DNA of 64,000 nucleotides from Sphingobacterium deserti (GTDB lineage: Bacteria > Bacteroidota > Bacteroidia > Sphingobacteriales > Sphingobacteriaceae): positions 124,001 to 188,000 of the forward strand of contig NZ_JJMU01000014.1 of the NCBI RefSeq assembly GCF_000757725.1. The letters are read 5' to 3'. The stretch's first letter is position 1. Each line of letters begins with the position of its first letter. Position numbers and translations under genes: made by a program. Under the pieces are notes generated by a model. The model made no database searches. It was not told where the DNA came from and saw only the letters and a program-made list of their open reading frames with translations. Below are positions 55,347 to 64,000 of this stretch, piece by piece.

Positions 55347-56294
55347 TTAAACAATCCGTTGCAAAGCCTGCTGTACGTTGTTCTCGACGCGCATCAGCAC
55401 CTCGCCGGCTTCCGGATAAATAAATTTCTCCCCGGCGATATGTTCGTAAAGCTCAATATATCTTTCTGATATTGAATTTACTATCTCATCGGTCATTTCC
55501 GGTACATGTTGCCCATCCTTGCCTTGAAAGCCGTTTTCAATTAACCATTGACGCACGAATTCCTTAGACAACTGCTTCTGCGGTTTTTCCTGTGCTTGCC
55601 GTTCTTCGTAACCTTCAGCATAGAAATAACGTGAAGAGTCTGGCGTATGTATTTCATCCATCAAACAGATATCGCCATCCTTTTTCCCAAATTCATACTT
55701 GGTATCGACCAAAATTAACCCTCTTTCCGCCGCTATTTCCGTTCCACGTTTATAAAGAGCTTGCGTATACGCTTCCAGCTGTACGTAATCTTCCTCGCTA
55801 ACGATTCCTTGCGCAATTATCTCTTCGCGTGAAATATCTTCATCATGCCCTACAGCAGCCTTTGTGGTTGGTGTGATAATAGGCTCCGGTAATTTATCAT
55901 TTTCACGAAGGCCTTCAGGCAGTGAAACGCCGCATAGCTCCCTGCCACCCTCTCTGTAGGTACGCCAAGCATGTCCGGCCAAATATCCACGGATAACCAT
56001 CTCCACTTTAAATGGCTCACACTTCTTTCCTATTGTTACGCTAGGATCCGGAACGGATACTACCCAATTCGGTAAAATATCTGCGGTAGCTTCTAAGAAT
56101 TTAGCAGCGATTTGGTTCAAGACCTGTCCTTTATAGGGAATGGCCCGAGGAAGAACCACATCGAAAGCCGATATACGATCCGACGCAACCATTACCAAAT
56201 ATTCATCCGCGATGGTATATACATCACGAACCTTCCCTCTGTAAAAGGCTGTTTGCCCTTTAAAATTAAAATTTGTCTCGTTTATTGCATTCAT
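55347..56294 (-). CDS. purC: SAICAR synthetase
   Basis: A 315-residue purine-pathway enzyme that joins CAIR and aspartate using ATP. Seen: [63 protein letters not shown] and [20 protein letters not shown]. It is longer than the E. coli enzyme (237 residues), as usual for the yeast-like PurC found in Bacteroidota. It follows phoH by 36 bases. Confidence 0.97.
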   Translation of the reverse strand: MNAINETNFNFKGQTAFYRGKVRDVYTIADEYLVMVASDRISAFDVVLPRAIPYKGQVLNQIAAKFLEATADILPNWVVSVPDPSVTIGKKCEPFKVEMVIRGYLAGHAWRTYREGGRELCGVSLPEGLRENDKLPEPIITPTTKAAVGHDEDISREEIIAQGIVSEEDYVQLEAYTQALYKRGTEIAAERGLILVDTKYEFGKKDGDICLMDEIHTPDSSRYFYAEGYEERQAQEKPQKQLSKEFVRQWLIENGFQGKDGQHVPEMTDEIVNSISERYIELYEHIAGEKFIYPEAGEVLMRVENNVQQALQRIV

Positions 56295-56330
56295 ATTTAT
56301 TCGTGCGATGCACGTTTTTCATTGTATTCT

Positions 56331-57287
56331 TTAAATATCTCCGTAAGCTTCCAAAATCCGTCTTACAAGCTTGTGCCTAACGACATCTGCTCCGCTTAGA
56401 TGAATGATCTCAATACCTTCAATACTATCCAAAAGCTTCACGGCTGTAGCTAGTCCTGATTGTGTCTTTTTAGGTAAATCAATCTGCGTCAAATCACCTG
56501 TTACAATAAATTTAGCTGTTGGCCCCATACGCGTCAAAAACATCTTCAACTGCATGTCGGTCGCATTTTGCGCCTCATCTAAAATCACAAAACAGTTATC
56601 CAAGGTACGTCCACGCATAAAAGCAAGTGGCGCTACCTCAATTACCCGCCTTTCGAGATAATCTTTAAGCTTGTCAGCTGGAATCATATCATCCAATGCA
56701 TCATACAAAGGTCGTAAATATGGATCGACTTTTTCTTTCAAATCTCCGGGTAGAAAGCCTAGGTTTTCTCCAGCTTCTACGGCAGGCCGGGTTAAAATGA
56801 TACGTTTTATTTCTTTATTACGTAATGCGCGTACCGCTAGCGCTACAGCTGTGTAGGTTTTTCCAGTACCCGCAGGACCTATCGCAAAAAGGATATCGTT
56901 TTTTACGATGCTATCCACCATGCGACGTTGGTTCGCCGTTCTTGCCCGAACGATGAGACCGTTAGGCCCATATACAATCGGCTCGCCACGAAAACCCGTA
57001 GGCTCCGCCACATCCTTTTTCTCCAGCTTCCCGTTAGGTACACCAACCAAGTCTTCCAAAGCATTGGCGTTTAATGATTGGAATTGTTCGATATGGCTCA
57101 GAATACGTTGAAAAACCTCCTTGAAACGCGCTTGCTCTGACTCCTCTCCCAGCACTTTTAGTTCGTTTCCCCTAGCCACCAAGCGAAGTTTCGGAAAGCC
57201 TTTCTTCACCAGTTCGAAGTGTTCGTTCTGGGCGCCCCATAACGTCATTAAATTGACGTCATCCAATTGTATTAATACTTCGTTCAA
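56331..57287 (-). CDS. phoH: PhoH-family ATPase
   Basis: A 318-residue PhoH/YbeZ-like P-loop NTPase linked in other bacteria to RNA handling with YbeY. Walker A GPAGTGKT at 137-144, Walker B FVILDEAQNAT, and sensor GDLTQIDLP. The N-terminal region (about 1-75) holds a KH-like domain. The start is a TTG at 57287, since the conserved N-terminal strands begin there; an ATG at 57248 would remove 13 conserved residues. Confidence 0.93.
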   Translation of the reverse strand: MNEVLIQLDDVNLMTLWGAQNEHFELVKKGFPKLRLVARGNELKVLGEESEQARFKEVFQRILSHIEQFQSLNANALEDLVGVPNGKLEKKDVAEPTGFRGEPIVYGPNGLIVRARTANQRRMVDSIVKNDILFAIGPAGTGKTYTAVALAVRALRNKEIKRIILTRPAVEAGENLGFLPGDLKEKVDPYLRPLYDALDDMIPADKLKDYLERRVIEVAPLAFMRGRTLDNCFVILDEAQNATDMQLKMFLTRMGPTAKFIVTGDLTQIDLPKKTQSGLATAVKLLDSIEGIEIIHLSGADVVRHKLVRRILEAYGDI

Positions 57288-57488
57288 ATTTAGTTCGTTT
57301 TAAATTTCTGTAATAAATATAACTGTTTTCCACGGGAAACGTACAACCTCTACACACAACTTTTTATAATCAGCTGGATTGGAACCTTTTAATAGATCAA
57401 AAATACAAACTATTATTATCGGTTCACCTGAGGCACGAAAAAAAGGACAAATTACAATCTTTAAAAACTTTATTGCACTTTCTTTTAT

Positions 57489-57496
57489 TACTTTTG
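57489..57496 (+). promoter_or_regulatory. -7 box upstream of the SAM hydroxide adenosyltransferase gene
   Basis: TACTTTTG fits TAnnTTTG, 71 bases before the ATG at 57568; no matching TTG. Confidence 0.35.
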
Positions 57497-57567
57497 TAGT
57501 CCCTTTTTTGGCAGAAGGGAATTCACCATTTTTCTTTAACTTTTTTAGTATCTTTAAGAGGTACACT

Positions 57568-58362
57568 ATGGGAGTAATAACGCTAACAACAGATCTTGGA
57601 CACCGCGACTTCTATCAGGCAGCCTTGAAAGGCAGTATCATATCGCAATTGCCTGATGTACGTTTGGTGGATATCACACACGAAATTCCTTCGTTCGATA
57701 TCCAACGCGCGGCGGTCGTGTTGCGGAACGCCTTTCATTATTTCCCGAATGGCACTGTACACCTCATTGGCATTGACACCGTTTTTCAGGAAGGCTCACA
57801 TTACACCATGATGAAATTCGAAAACCACTTTTTTGTGGGTGCCGATAATGGTATTTTTTCAATTATCTTGGGCGATAAAAGTCCGCAGGAACTGTTTGAG
57901 ATTGACATCATGCAAGATCTGCGCTACCTACATTTCCCGCTGGCAGACATATTAACGAAGGCCGCTTGCCACATTGCCAAAGGCGGCGACCTCTCAGCAA
58001 TAGGCCAACCCATCGAAAGGCCATTAAAGAAAGTGATGATCCAACCTTTGGTGGATCATAGTACCATCAAGGGCCATGTATCTTATATCGACTCTTTCGG
58101 GAATGTGATCAGCAATATCAGCAAAGAATTATTTAACGATGTGCAAAACGGACGCAGCTTTAAGCTGCACTTCAAACGCAACGAAACGATAAACCGCCTC
58201 AGCTGGCACTACAATGAAGTACCTGAAGGTGAAAAACTTTGCCTTTTTGGCATCAGTAACTTTCTGGAAATCGCAATAAACAAGGGGCATGCCAGCCGCC
58301 TGCTTGGTCTGCATCAAGACGAAATAATCATGATCGAATTTTTGGACAATCAACGCCGTTAA
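57568..58362 (+). CDS. SAM hydroxide adenosyltransferase (DUF62)
   Basis: A 264-residue member of the family that includes fluorinase and chlorinase; non-halogenating members hydrolyse SAM to adenosine and methionine. ATG 57568 gives the family start MGVITLTTDLGHRDFYQAAL KG, in which the Asp of TDLG binds the ribose. Later parts are DITHEIPSFDIQRAAVVLRN, GTVHLIGIDTVF, VGADNGIFS and SYIDSFGNVISNI. The frame is open far upstream, but the extra residues are hydrophobic nonsense. Divergent from phoH. Confidence 0.9.
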   Translation: MGVITLTTDLGHRDFYQAALKGSIISQLPDVRLVDITHEIPSFDIQRAAVVLRNAFHYFPNGTVHLIGIDTVFQEGSHYTMMKFENHFFVGADNGIFSIILGDKSPQELFEIDIMQDLRYLHFPLADILTKAACHIAKGGDLSAIGQPIERPLKKVMIQPLVDHSTIKGHVSYIDSFGNVISNISKELFNDVQNGRSFKLHFKRNETINRLSWHYNEVPEGEKLCLFGISNFLEIAINKGHASRLLGLHQDEIIMIEFLDNQRR

Positions 58363-58420
58363 TCGCTTGAACGGAAGTCGTTCCGCCAGTCTGGTTTTGC
58401 ATGATATAATGCTAAATAAA

Positions 58421-58972
58421 ATGAAGAAAATAGCAAAATTTATATTCTTAATGGCTTTGCAAGTGCATACGCTATCACTGCTTGCACAAACTAATAGTGA
58501 CTCCGTAAATTATGAACAGCAACGGCTGCGTGTGAACCAGCTCCTAGATCAAAGAAGTGCCCGATTTGGGGAGTATGACGAGAGTATCACAAAAAAGACC
58601 GGAATCTTTGGGATCTTCAAAACAAAGAAAGATATGCAAAAGTCCATTGACATTTTGAAAGAAATCGTCATTACGGATAATAATATCTTTGTTGAAACCA
58701 AACGTTTGCTCGATTTAAAAGATTATGAAAGCGACCGACACGCCGCGCTAGCCAGCGAATATGATAAGCAGGTATCGGCTTACATGAGAACCATCACTAA
58801 GCTACAGGATGAAAATGACAAGCTCCGCCAAGAGGTCGGGACAATGGGTGAAAGTGACCAAAAGAGCAACTTTTTTGTCTACCTGTTAGGTGTGATCGTC
58901 TTAGGCCTTTTATTTGTTGTCTATTCGCTCTACAAACGAGTTGGGAAGACCAAAAATTTGACGCAACACTGA
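58421..58972 (+). CDS. membrane-anchored coiled-coil protein of unknown function
   Basis: I do not recognise this 183-residue protein. The ATG at 58421 gives a signal peptide (MKKIAKFIFLMALQVHTLSL LAQ). The central 110 residues are charged and helical (YEQQRLRVNQLLDQRSARFG; KLQDENDKLRQEVGTM), a likely coiled coil. A C-terminal transmembrane helix (FFVYLLGVIVLGLLFVVYSL) is followed by a basic tail, so the protein probably faces the periplasm and is anchored in the inner membrane. It is followed by the ABC exporter 52 bases on. Confidence 0.7.
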   Translation: MKKIAKFIFLMALQVHTLSLLAQTNSDSVNYEQQRLRVNQLLDQRSARFGEYDESITKKTGIFGIFKTKKDMQKSIDILKEIVITDNNIFVETKRLLDLKDYESDRHAALASEYDKQVSAYMRTITKLQDENDKLRQEVGTMGESDQKSNFFVYLLGVIVLGLLFVVYSLYKRVGKTKNLTQH

Positions 58973-58994
58973 TAAGCCCCTATAAAGAATAACG

Positions 58995-59002
58995 TACTTT
59001 TG
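58995..59002 (+). promoter_or_regulatory. -7 box upstream of the ABC exporter
   Basis: TACTTTTG fits TAnnTTTG, 22 bases before the ABC exporter ATG. Confidence 0.4.
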
Positions 59003-59024
59003 TTGGCAAAATTCAAGTAAAAGG

Positions 59025-60860
59025 ATGGCCAGAGCGCGATTGAACAGTGGGAATACCCAATCGGAAGATTTACCCAAACCCAAGCTAAACAAGGATTTAC
59101 TGAAAAAAGCTTTAAAAATTTTCTCTTACCTTCGCCCTTATCGTGGTAAATTTGTGTTGGGAATGATCTTTTTGACCCTATCAAGCTTGACCATGCTGAC
59201 CTTTCCTGCTCTTTTGGGCGCCATGATAGATGCCGCGCAAGGTCGGCAAACCTATCCCTGGTTGCCATCAGACGTATTGCATATTGGAGCAATTTCCATG
59301 GTTATCTTGCTCTTCCAATCCATTGTTTCTTTTGGCCGTATTCGCTTGTTCGTAGAGATTGCTGAAAAAGCACTCTCGAACATCCGTAAAGACACTTATC
59401 ATAAACTGATTACTTTACCCATCGAATTTTTTTCCAACAGACGTGTAGGTGAATTAAACAGTCGTTTGTCTGCAGATTTAGCGCAAATTCAGGACACGTT
59501 AACCACCACCTTGGCCGAGGTTTTACGCCAAACTATTAGCCTTTCTTTCGGTGTATGTTTACTTGTTTTTGTATCTCCAAAGCTGGCATTGATGAATCTT
59601 TGTATTCTGCCGATCATTGTTGTTACAGCAATAATATTTGGCCGGTTCATCCGCAATCTATCTCGACAGGCGCAGGATCAGCTTGCTGATTCCAATAGCA
59701 TAGTACAGGAAACCCTATTAGGAATTAGCAATGTAAAGGCATTTGTTAATGAATATTACGAAACCAAGCGCTATGCGAGTAAGCTGGATGCTGTGGTAAG
59801 CTTGGCGGTGCGTGGCGCTACATACCGAGGGATGTTTGCATCTTTCATTATTTTCTGCATTTTCGGCGCTGTCATTGCCGTCATCTGGTACGGCGCATCC
59901 CTCGTCGCTCTACACGAAATTACCGTGGGTGATCTCACGACATATATTCTTTACTCGATGTTTGTTGCAGGGTCCATGGGCAGCTTTCCTGAATTGTATG
60001 CAAACATTCAGCGCTCCTTAGGTGCGAGTGAGCGTGTGCTTGAAATCCTTGATGAAGAAAAAGAAGCGATTAATATTTCCGACCATAACAAAGAGATTGA
60101 AAATAAAATTTACGGTTCATTAACTTTCAGTCACGTAGGCTTTAATTACCCTTCCCGACCAGACAGCACCATTTTGAAAGACATTTCCTTCCACGTCGAA
60201 GCAGGAAAAAAACTGGCCCTAGTAGGGCCTAGCGGTGCCGGAAAATCTACCATTGCATCGCTCATACTGCAATTCTATAAGGCATCGGCGGGTAAAATTG
60301 CCTATGACGGACGCGATGCTCACGAATTTTCACTTACGGACATCCGTAATCAAGTTGCTATTGTCCCGCAAGATGTGCTGCTATTTGGCGGCACCATTCG
60401 TGAAAATATTGGCTACGGCCGTCTTGATGCAGATGCAGAAGAAATCGTTGAAGCGGCAAAGCGCGCTAATGCCCATAACTTCATTATGGCTTTTCCGCAA
60501 GGATATGACACACTGGTTGGTGAACGTGGAGTCAAATTATCGGGCGGACAACGGCAGCGAATTGCGATTGCGCGTGCGCTTTTGAAAGATCCTGCTATTC
60601 TTATTTTGGACGAAGCGACCTCTTCACTGGATTCAGAATCAGAGCGCTTAGTGCAGCTCGCGCTGGAAGAGTTGATGCGTGACCGCACGTCGATAATCAT
60701 TGCACACCGCTTGAGTACGATAAAAGATGCAGATCAAATCGCTGTCGTGGAAAACGGATGTGTATCAGAAATTGGCAACCATGTTGAGCTGATGTCAAAA
60801 GGTAGTGGGCTCTATCATCACCTTTATTCTCTTCAGTCTGCGCAAAAGATCATTAGTTAA
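59025..60860 (+). CDS. MsbA/BmrA-type ABC exporter, fused membrane and ATPase domains
   Basis: A 611-residue half-transporter that works as a homodimer. Residues about 35-330 hold six transmembrane helices (the FVLGMIFLTLSSLTMLTFPA start and the IIFCIFGAVIAVIWYGASLV pair). The ATPase follows with GPSGAGKST near 405, Q-loop IVPQDVLLFGG, LSGGQRQRIAIARALLKDP, LILDEATSSLDSES and the switch histidine in IIIAHRLST. Close relatives export lipids or drugs; the substrate cannot be told from sequence. Confidence 0.93.
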   Translation: MARARLNSGNTQSEDLPKPKLNKDLLKKALKIFSYLRPYRGKFVLGMIFLTLSSLTMLTFPALLGAMIDAAQGRQTYPWLPSDVLHIGAISMVILLFQSIVSFGRIRLFVEIAEKALSNIRKDTYHKLITLPIEFFSNRRVGELNSRLSADLAQIQDTLTTTLAEVLRQTISLSFGVCLLVFVSPKLALMNLCILPIIVVTAIIFGRFIRNLSRQAQDQLADSNSIVQETLLGISNVKAFVNEYYETKRYASKLDAVVSLAVRGATYRGMFASFIIFCIFGAVIAVIWYGASLVALHEITVGDLTTYILYSMFVAGSMGSFPELYANIQRSLGASERVLEILDEEKEAINISDHNKEIENKIYGSLTFSHVGFNYPSRPDSTILKDISFHVEAGKKLALVGPSGAGKSTIASLILQFYKASAGKIAYDGRDAHEFSLTDIRNQVAIVPQDVLLFGGTIRENIGYGRLDADAEEIVEAAKRANAHNFIMAFPQGYDTLVGERGVKLSGGQRQRIAIARALLKDPAILILDEATSSLDSESERLVQLALEELMRDRTSIIIAHRLSTIKDADQIAVVENGCVSEIGNHVELMSKGSGLYHHLYSLQSAQKIIS

Positions 60861-60953
60861 AAATGTGTTAAATACGATTTTACTAAAACCTTTTCAGGAT
60901 ATGCTTGTTTTTCTATACAAAATAGGTTATAGAAATTATAAAAACGATGTATC

Positions 60954-61331
60954 ATGGAAAAAAATAAGAACGGATTAGTCGCATTTGCACTTTTAGGTTT
61001 GGCAGCAGGAACAGCAGCATACTATTTGTTAGGTACTGAAGATGGAAAGCGTCAGCTTGATCGTGCTAACGAAGGTGTAAAAAGCTTAACAAAATCAATT
61101 AAAGATCTTTCTAAGAAAGAGGCTAAACGTGCTGCTAAGTTTGCTAAATCAGCAAAAGAAGATTTAGAAAATCTAAAAGATAAAGCGAAAGAAGCAGGCA
61201 AACAAGCATTAGATTCTGCATCTGATAAAGCGCAACAGTGGTCGAATAGAGCATCAGAAGCGGCAAACCAAGCTGGAAATAAAGCAGATGATGTGATCGC
61301 GGAAGCAAAATCAGAAATCAATAAAGCATAA
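60954..61331 (+). CDS. YtxH-domain protein
   Basis: A 125-residue protein with one N-terminal membrane helix (GLVAFALLGLAAGTAAYYLL) and a long, lysine- and alanine-rich amphipathic helix (KDLSKKEAKRAAKFAKSAKE; KAQQWSNRASEAANQAGNKA) like those of YtxH and LEA-type stress proteins. Role unknown; often general-stress induced in other bacteria. Confidence 0.85.
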   Translation: MEKNKNGLVAFALLGLAAGTAAYYLLGTEDGKRQLDRANEGVKSLTKSIKDLSKKEAKRAAKFAKSAKEDLENLKDKAKEAGKQALDSASDKAQQWSNRASEAANQAGNKADDVIAEAKSEINKA

Positions 61332-61376
61332 GTGCTGAATTTGGACTAGAACGCGGTTTTCGACGTGAAGTATTTG

Positions 61377-61384
61377 TATCTTTG
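61377..61384 (+). promoter_or_regulatory. -7 box upstream of ccmB
   Basis: TATCTTTG fits TAnnTTTG and lies only 8 bases before the ccmB ATG, predicting an almost leaderless message. Confidence 0.4.
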
Positions 61385-61392
61385 CGCTGTCG

Positions 61393-62052
61393 ATGAACAC
61401 GTTCCAGCAAATAAAAACATTAGTTTATAAAGATATCGTCCTTGAATGGCGCTCCAAATACGCCATCAACGGTATATTATTATACGTAGTATCTACAGTA
61501 TTCGTTTGCTACCAAGCATTCAAATCTGTAGATACTTTCGTTTGGAATGCATTGTTTTGGATTATCTTACTCTTCGCTAGCATTAACGCTATTAGTCGCA
61601 GCTTTGTCCAAGAGAGTTCCTACCGACAGCTTTATTACCACACGTTGGTCAGTCCAAGAGCTGTAATTTTATCTAAAATTATTTATAATACCATAGTGAT
61701 GTTGGTGCTTTCCATCATAGCCTATGCAGTGTATGCCATTACCTTTAAGCAATCCATCGGCGATCCACTATTATTTACATCTGCAGTACTTCTGGGAAGC
61801 ATGAGTTTCGCATCGGTTTTCACCATGATATCGGGGATAAGTGCCAAGGCGGGCAATAACAGTACGCTGATGGCTGTACTGGGTTTCCCGATTATTATTC
61901 CACTTATTATTGTGCTTATTAAACTTTCTAACAATGCCCTGACGGGGCTAGATCGCGGCATTAGCAGTGGCGAAATCGTGGTCCTTTTAGCGATTAATGT
62001 AATTACAATTACAATTTCTTTGTTGTTATTTCCTTACCTTTGGCGTGATTAA
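61393..62052 (+). CDS. ccmB: heme exporter membrane protein CcmB
   Basis: A 219-residue integral membrane protein with six predicted helices, matching the CcmB family of cytochrome c maturation system I: FQQIKTLVYKDIVLEWRSKY at the N-terminus, then FVQESSYRQLYYHTLVSPRA and PIIIPLIIVLIKLS. With CcmA and CcmC it loads heme on CcmE. ccmA is not adjacent, as often in this phylum. ccmC starts 16 bases downstream. Confidence 0.92.
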   Translation: MNTFQQIKTLVYKDIVLEWRSKYAINGILLYVVSTVFVCYQAFKSVDTFVWNALFWIILLFASINAISRSFVQESSYRQLYYHTLVSPRAVILSKIIYNTIVMLVLSIIAYAVYAITFKQSIGDPLLFTSAVLLGSMSFASVFTMISGISAKAGNNSTLMAVLGFPIIIPLIIVLIKLSNNALTGLDRGISSGEIVVLLAINVITITISLLLFPYLWRD

Positions 62053-62068
62053 TTTTCAAATTTCTGAC

Positions 62069-62734
62069 ATGAGAAAATCTTGGTGGAAAATATTAGGACT
62101 TGTGATGGTTGCATCTGCCATTGTAGCAGGATTGCTCGGCCCAGTCCCTGTTTTACCTATCCTTCACGAAACAATAAGAAACGTTTATTTTCACGTACCG
62201 ATGTGGTTTGCTATGGTAACGTTGTACTTGATTTCTGTCATTTACAGCGTGAAATACCTGAGCTCGGGAAAAACGTCGCACGATTTAATGGCTGTTGAGG
62301 CGGTGAATACTGGTATTATATTTTGCGCTATAGGACTGCTCACCGGTATGCTTTGGGCAAACATTACCTGGGGGGAGCCTTGGCCTAATGACCCGAAGTT
62401 AAATGGCTCCGCAATAGCCACTTTAATGTATTTGGCTTATCTAGTACTGCGAAACGCGCTGGAAGAAGAGCAAAAGAGAGCAAAGATATCTGCCGTATAC
62501 AACATATTCGCATTCCCGGTAATGATTGTTCTGTTGTACATTTTGCCAAAAATGACAGACTCCCTGCATCCTGGTAGTGGTGGGAATGGTACCTTCCGTG
62601 ACTTGGATATGAATAGCCAAATGCGTCCCATATTCTATATTTCTGTAATTGGATGGATACTGATCGGCATATGGATCTTTACATTGCGCTATAGATTGCG
62701 GCTTCTGGAAAATCGTAAAAACCAAATAGACTAG
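62069..62734 (+). CDS. ccmC: heme handling protein CcmC
   Basis: A 221-residue membrane protein of the heme-handling family. ATG 62069 is chosen; a GTG at 62045 would overlap ccmB. Typical segments: IRNVYFHVPMWFAMVTLYLI with the first heme-ligand histidine, the tryptophan-rich loop GMLWANITWGEPWPNDPKLN and KMTDSLHPGSGG with the second histidine region. It presents heme to CcmE. Confidence 0.94.
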   Translation: MRKSWWKILGLVMVASAIVAGLLGPVPVLPILHETIRNVYFHVPMWFAMVTLYLISVIYSVKYLSSGKTSHDLMAVEAVNTGIIFCAIGLLTGMLWANITWGEPWPNDPKLNGSAIATLMYLAYLVLRNALEEEQKRAKISAVYNIFAFPVMIVLLYILPKMTDSLHPGSGGNGTFRDLDMNSQMRPIFYISVIGWILIGIWIFTLRYRLRLLENRKNQID

Positions 62735-62786
62735 TTACTTATTTAACATGTACCGCTGGAAAAACTAGCGTAAAAAAAACTCAACA

Positions 62787-62984
62787 ATGAAAAATAGCCT
62801 TGCTGCAGTATTCCTTCTTTTATTTAATACGACACTCTTTGCACAAAGCGAAATCGACATGGCAACAGGCTTACGTAGCTCTGGTAAGATATACGTAGTC
62901 GTGCTTGTTTTATTAACGATTTTTGTGGTTTTGGGGGTGTTTTTATTTCTGCTAGACAGACGTATCAAAAAACTGGAAAAATAG
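62787..62984 (+). CDS. ccmD: CcmD-family small membrane protein
   Basis: A 65-residue protein: signal-like N-terminus (MKNSLAAVFLLLFNTTLFAQ), one transmembrane helix (IYVVVLVLLTIFVVLGVFLF) and a basic end (LDRRIKKLEK). Size, topology and position directly after ccmC fit Bacteroidota CcmD. Confidence 0.85.
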   Translation: MKNSLAAVFLLLFNTTLFAQSEIDMATGLRSSGKIYVVVLVLLTIFVVLGVFLFLLDRRIKKLEK

Positions 62985-63003
62985 CCCTTTAAAAAAACCG
63001 TTA

Positions 63004-63987
63004 ATGATCATCCGCCAACATCGAAAGTTTACGCCATTCAATATTGTATCGGTATCGATCGTTGGCTTAGCCCTATGCCTTGGGGTGTTCTTACACCTTC
63101 CGGATAAAATTACACCTATCCTATTTGAACCGGCAATCAATAACCTTATTGGTATAACACTAGGCGACAACCTGCGGCCCGGCGAAAACGTTTTTATCAC
63201 ATTGCTGTTGACGCTGCTACAGGCTTTCTTCCTGAATAGGATTGTGAGCCATTTTAATTTCATGGGCAAGCCAAATTTCCTTACAGCGTTGATGTATATG
63301 ACGTTAGTAAGCCTTTTTGCACCATTTTTGGTACTTTCGCCGCCGCTTATCTGTAATTTTATCGCGATATGGATGCTCGGAAAGCTTTTCAATATCTACA
63401 AGCAAACCGACGTAAAAGGGCTGATGTTTGACCTGGGGATGATTGTTGCAGCGGGCAGCTTGATCTACTTTCCGTTTATGCTGATGATGCTTCTTCTATG
63501 GATCAGTCTAATCATCTTTCGAGCATTCAATTGGCGTGAAATTGTTACGCCGCTTCTTGGATTTACGACGATTTATTTTCTACTAGGAGTAATCTACTAC
63601 TGGCTAGGCCGACTGAAAGAATTTTACGCAATTTTTGAACCTCTGGCTTACCCTTTTCCGAAGGAGCTATCGCTAAATGTTTACGATTACCTCGTGATTG
63701 TTCCTATCATTATTGCATTACTATTCTTCCTTGTAGTGCTTAAAGATCAATTTTTTCGGAGTGTAGTTCATCTGCGGAAAGCTTTCCAACTGTTGTTCTT
63801 TATGATTTTATTGACGCTAGGATCATTCTATCTTAATGAGCACATTACGATTAACCACTTTCTACTATGCGCACCGCCGCTAGCGATCTACCTTGCGTAC
63901 TATTTTACACATTCAAAATCCAAATGGATCTACGAGACGCTCTACTTCGTGATCATTGTAACGATATTGTATTTCCAGTTTTTTTAA
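63004..63987 (+). CDS. DUF6427-like polytopic membrane protein
   Basis: A 327-residue protein with about nine to ten transmembrane helices and short loops. The parts PNFLTALMYMTLVSLFAPFL, LSPPLICNFIAIWMLGKLFN and SLIYFPFMLMMLLLWISLII recall the DUF6427 family of Bacteroidota, whose function is unknown. It begins 19 bases after ccmD, where ccmE is often found, so it may be co-transcribed with the ccm genes. The full gene ends 13 bases before the window edge. Confidence 0.75.
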   Translation: MIIRQHRKFTPFNIVSVSIVGLALCLGVFLHLPDKITPILFEPAINNLIGITLGDNLRPGENVFITLLLTLLQAFFLNRIVSHFNFMGKPNFLTALMYMTLVSLFAPFLVLSPPLICNFIAIWMLGKLFNIYKQTDVKGLMFDLGMIVAAGSLIYFPFMLMMLLLWISLIIFRAFNWREIVTPLLGFTTIYFLLGVIYYWLGRLKEFYAIFEPLAYPFPKELSLNVYDYLVIVPIIIALLFFLVVLKDQFFRSVVHLRKAFQLLFFMILLTLGSFYLNEHITINHFLLCAPPLAIYLAYYFTHSKSKWIYETLYFVIIVTILYFQFF

Positions 63988-64000
63988 ACAACATTTGCAT

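Noticed and set aside
57379-57567. N-terminal 63-residue extension of the SAM hydroxide adenosyltransferase
   Set aside because: The family starts at MGVITLTTDLG; the extension overlaps the divergent promoter region and is not conserved in type.
1-64000. tRNA, rRNA, tmRNA or RNase P RNA genes
   Set aside because: No cloverleaf with a T-arm GGTTCGAATCC-type word or rRNA signature was recognised in the intergenic regions; a covariance-model scan would be needed to exclude small RNAs fully.

Overview
The window is bacterial chromosome from the Bacteroidota, most likely Sphingobacteriaceae (Sphingobacterium or a close relative). The evidence is two SusC/SusD pairs, lipoproteins with SSCS or ATSC type lipoboxes, promoters of the TTG-N20-TAnnTTTG type, almost no Shine-Dalgarno sequences, and family-specific genes such as the long PurC, bifunctional HisB and DUF6427. 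No rRNA, tRNA, CRISPR array, integrase or intact insertion sequence was recognised.

Layout. (1) Positions 1-5205: the end of a GH92 mannosidase, a DUF493 protein, an unknown secreted protein, then pnp and rpsO. (2) Positions 5444-30712 form a glycan-utilisation region: a sialidase-fold BNR protein and a GH29 fucosidase; two tandem ROK regulator-SusC-SusD units; a NagX-like membrane acyltransferase; a GH92-GH3 operon; and a divergent second GH29. Together with the GH20 hexosaminidase at 37406-39652, the enzymes suit fucosylated, mannose- and GlcNAc-containing glycans such as N-glycans. (3) Positions 30830-34677: a TonB-dependent receptor and a DUF4374 lipoprotein resembling the XusA/XusB xenosiderophore pair, behind a strong promoter and a long leader with two hairpins that share the same loop sequence. 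(4) Positions 34875-37186: a nuclease-dead Cas12f/TnpB-like protein, about 630 bases of gene-free DNA in front of it, and a divergent XRE regulator. The two divergent promoters each carry their -33 box inside a TTGCGCAA palindrome. This is the most unusual locus in the window. (5) Positions 37406-47041: GH20 with aminopeptidase P, then dacB, maeB, ruvA and free-methionine-R-sulfoxide reductase. (6) Positions 47311-53677: a WD40 protein and a his operon (hisC-hisB-hisH-hisA-hisF-hisIE) without hisG or hisD. (7) Positions 53921-63987: rnz with a STAS protein, purC, phoH, a SAM hydroxide adenosyltransferase, a membrane-anchored coiled-coil protein, an ABC exporter, a YtxH protein, ccmB-ccmC-ccmD and DUF6427.

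How it fits together. ROK proteins probably sense a sugar and control the two SusCD importers; surface and periplasmic glycosidases release monosaccharides. The dead Cas12f-like protein keeps the arginine-rich and C-terminal RuvC-region motifs of its family but lacks the RuvC-I aspartate, the RuvC-II glutamate and everything after that. It is therefore predicted to bind RNA and DNA without cutting, as TldR repressors and dCas12f proteins do. Its guide RNA and target are not proven here.

A second theme is heptameric ACTTTTG/ACTTTTT repeats placed directly upstream of rpsO, ruvA, hisIE, hisA and maeB, always in the same orientation to the gene. Their 7-base period matches the spacing of Bacteroidota -33 and -7 promoter boxes.
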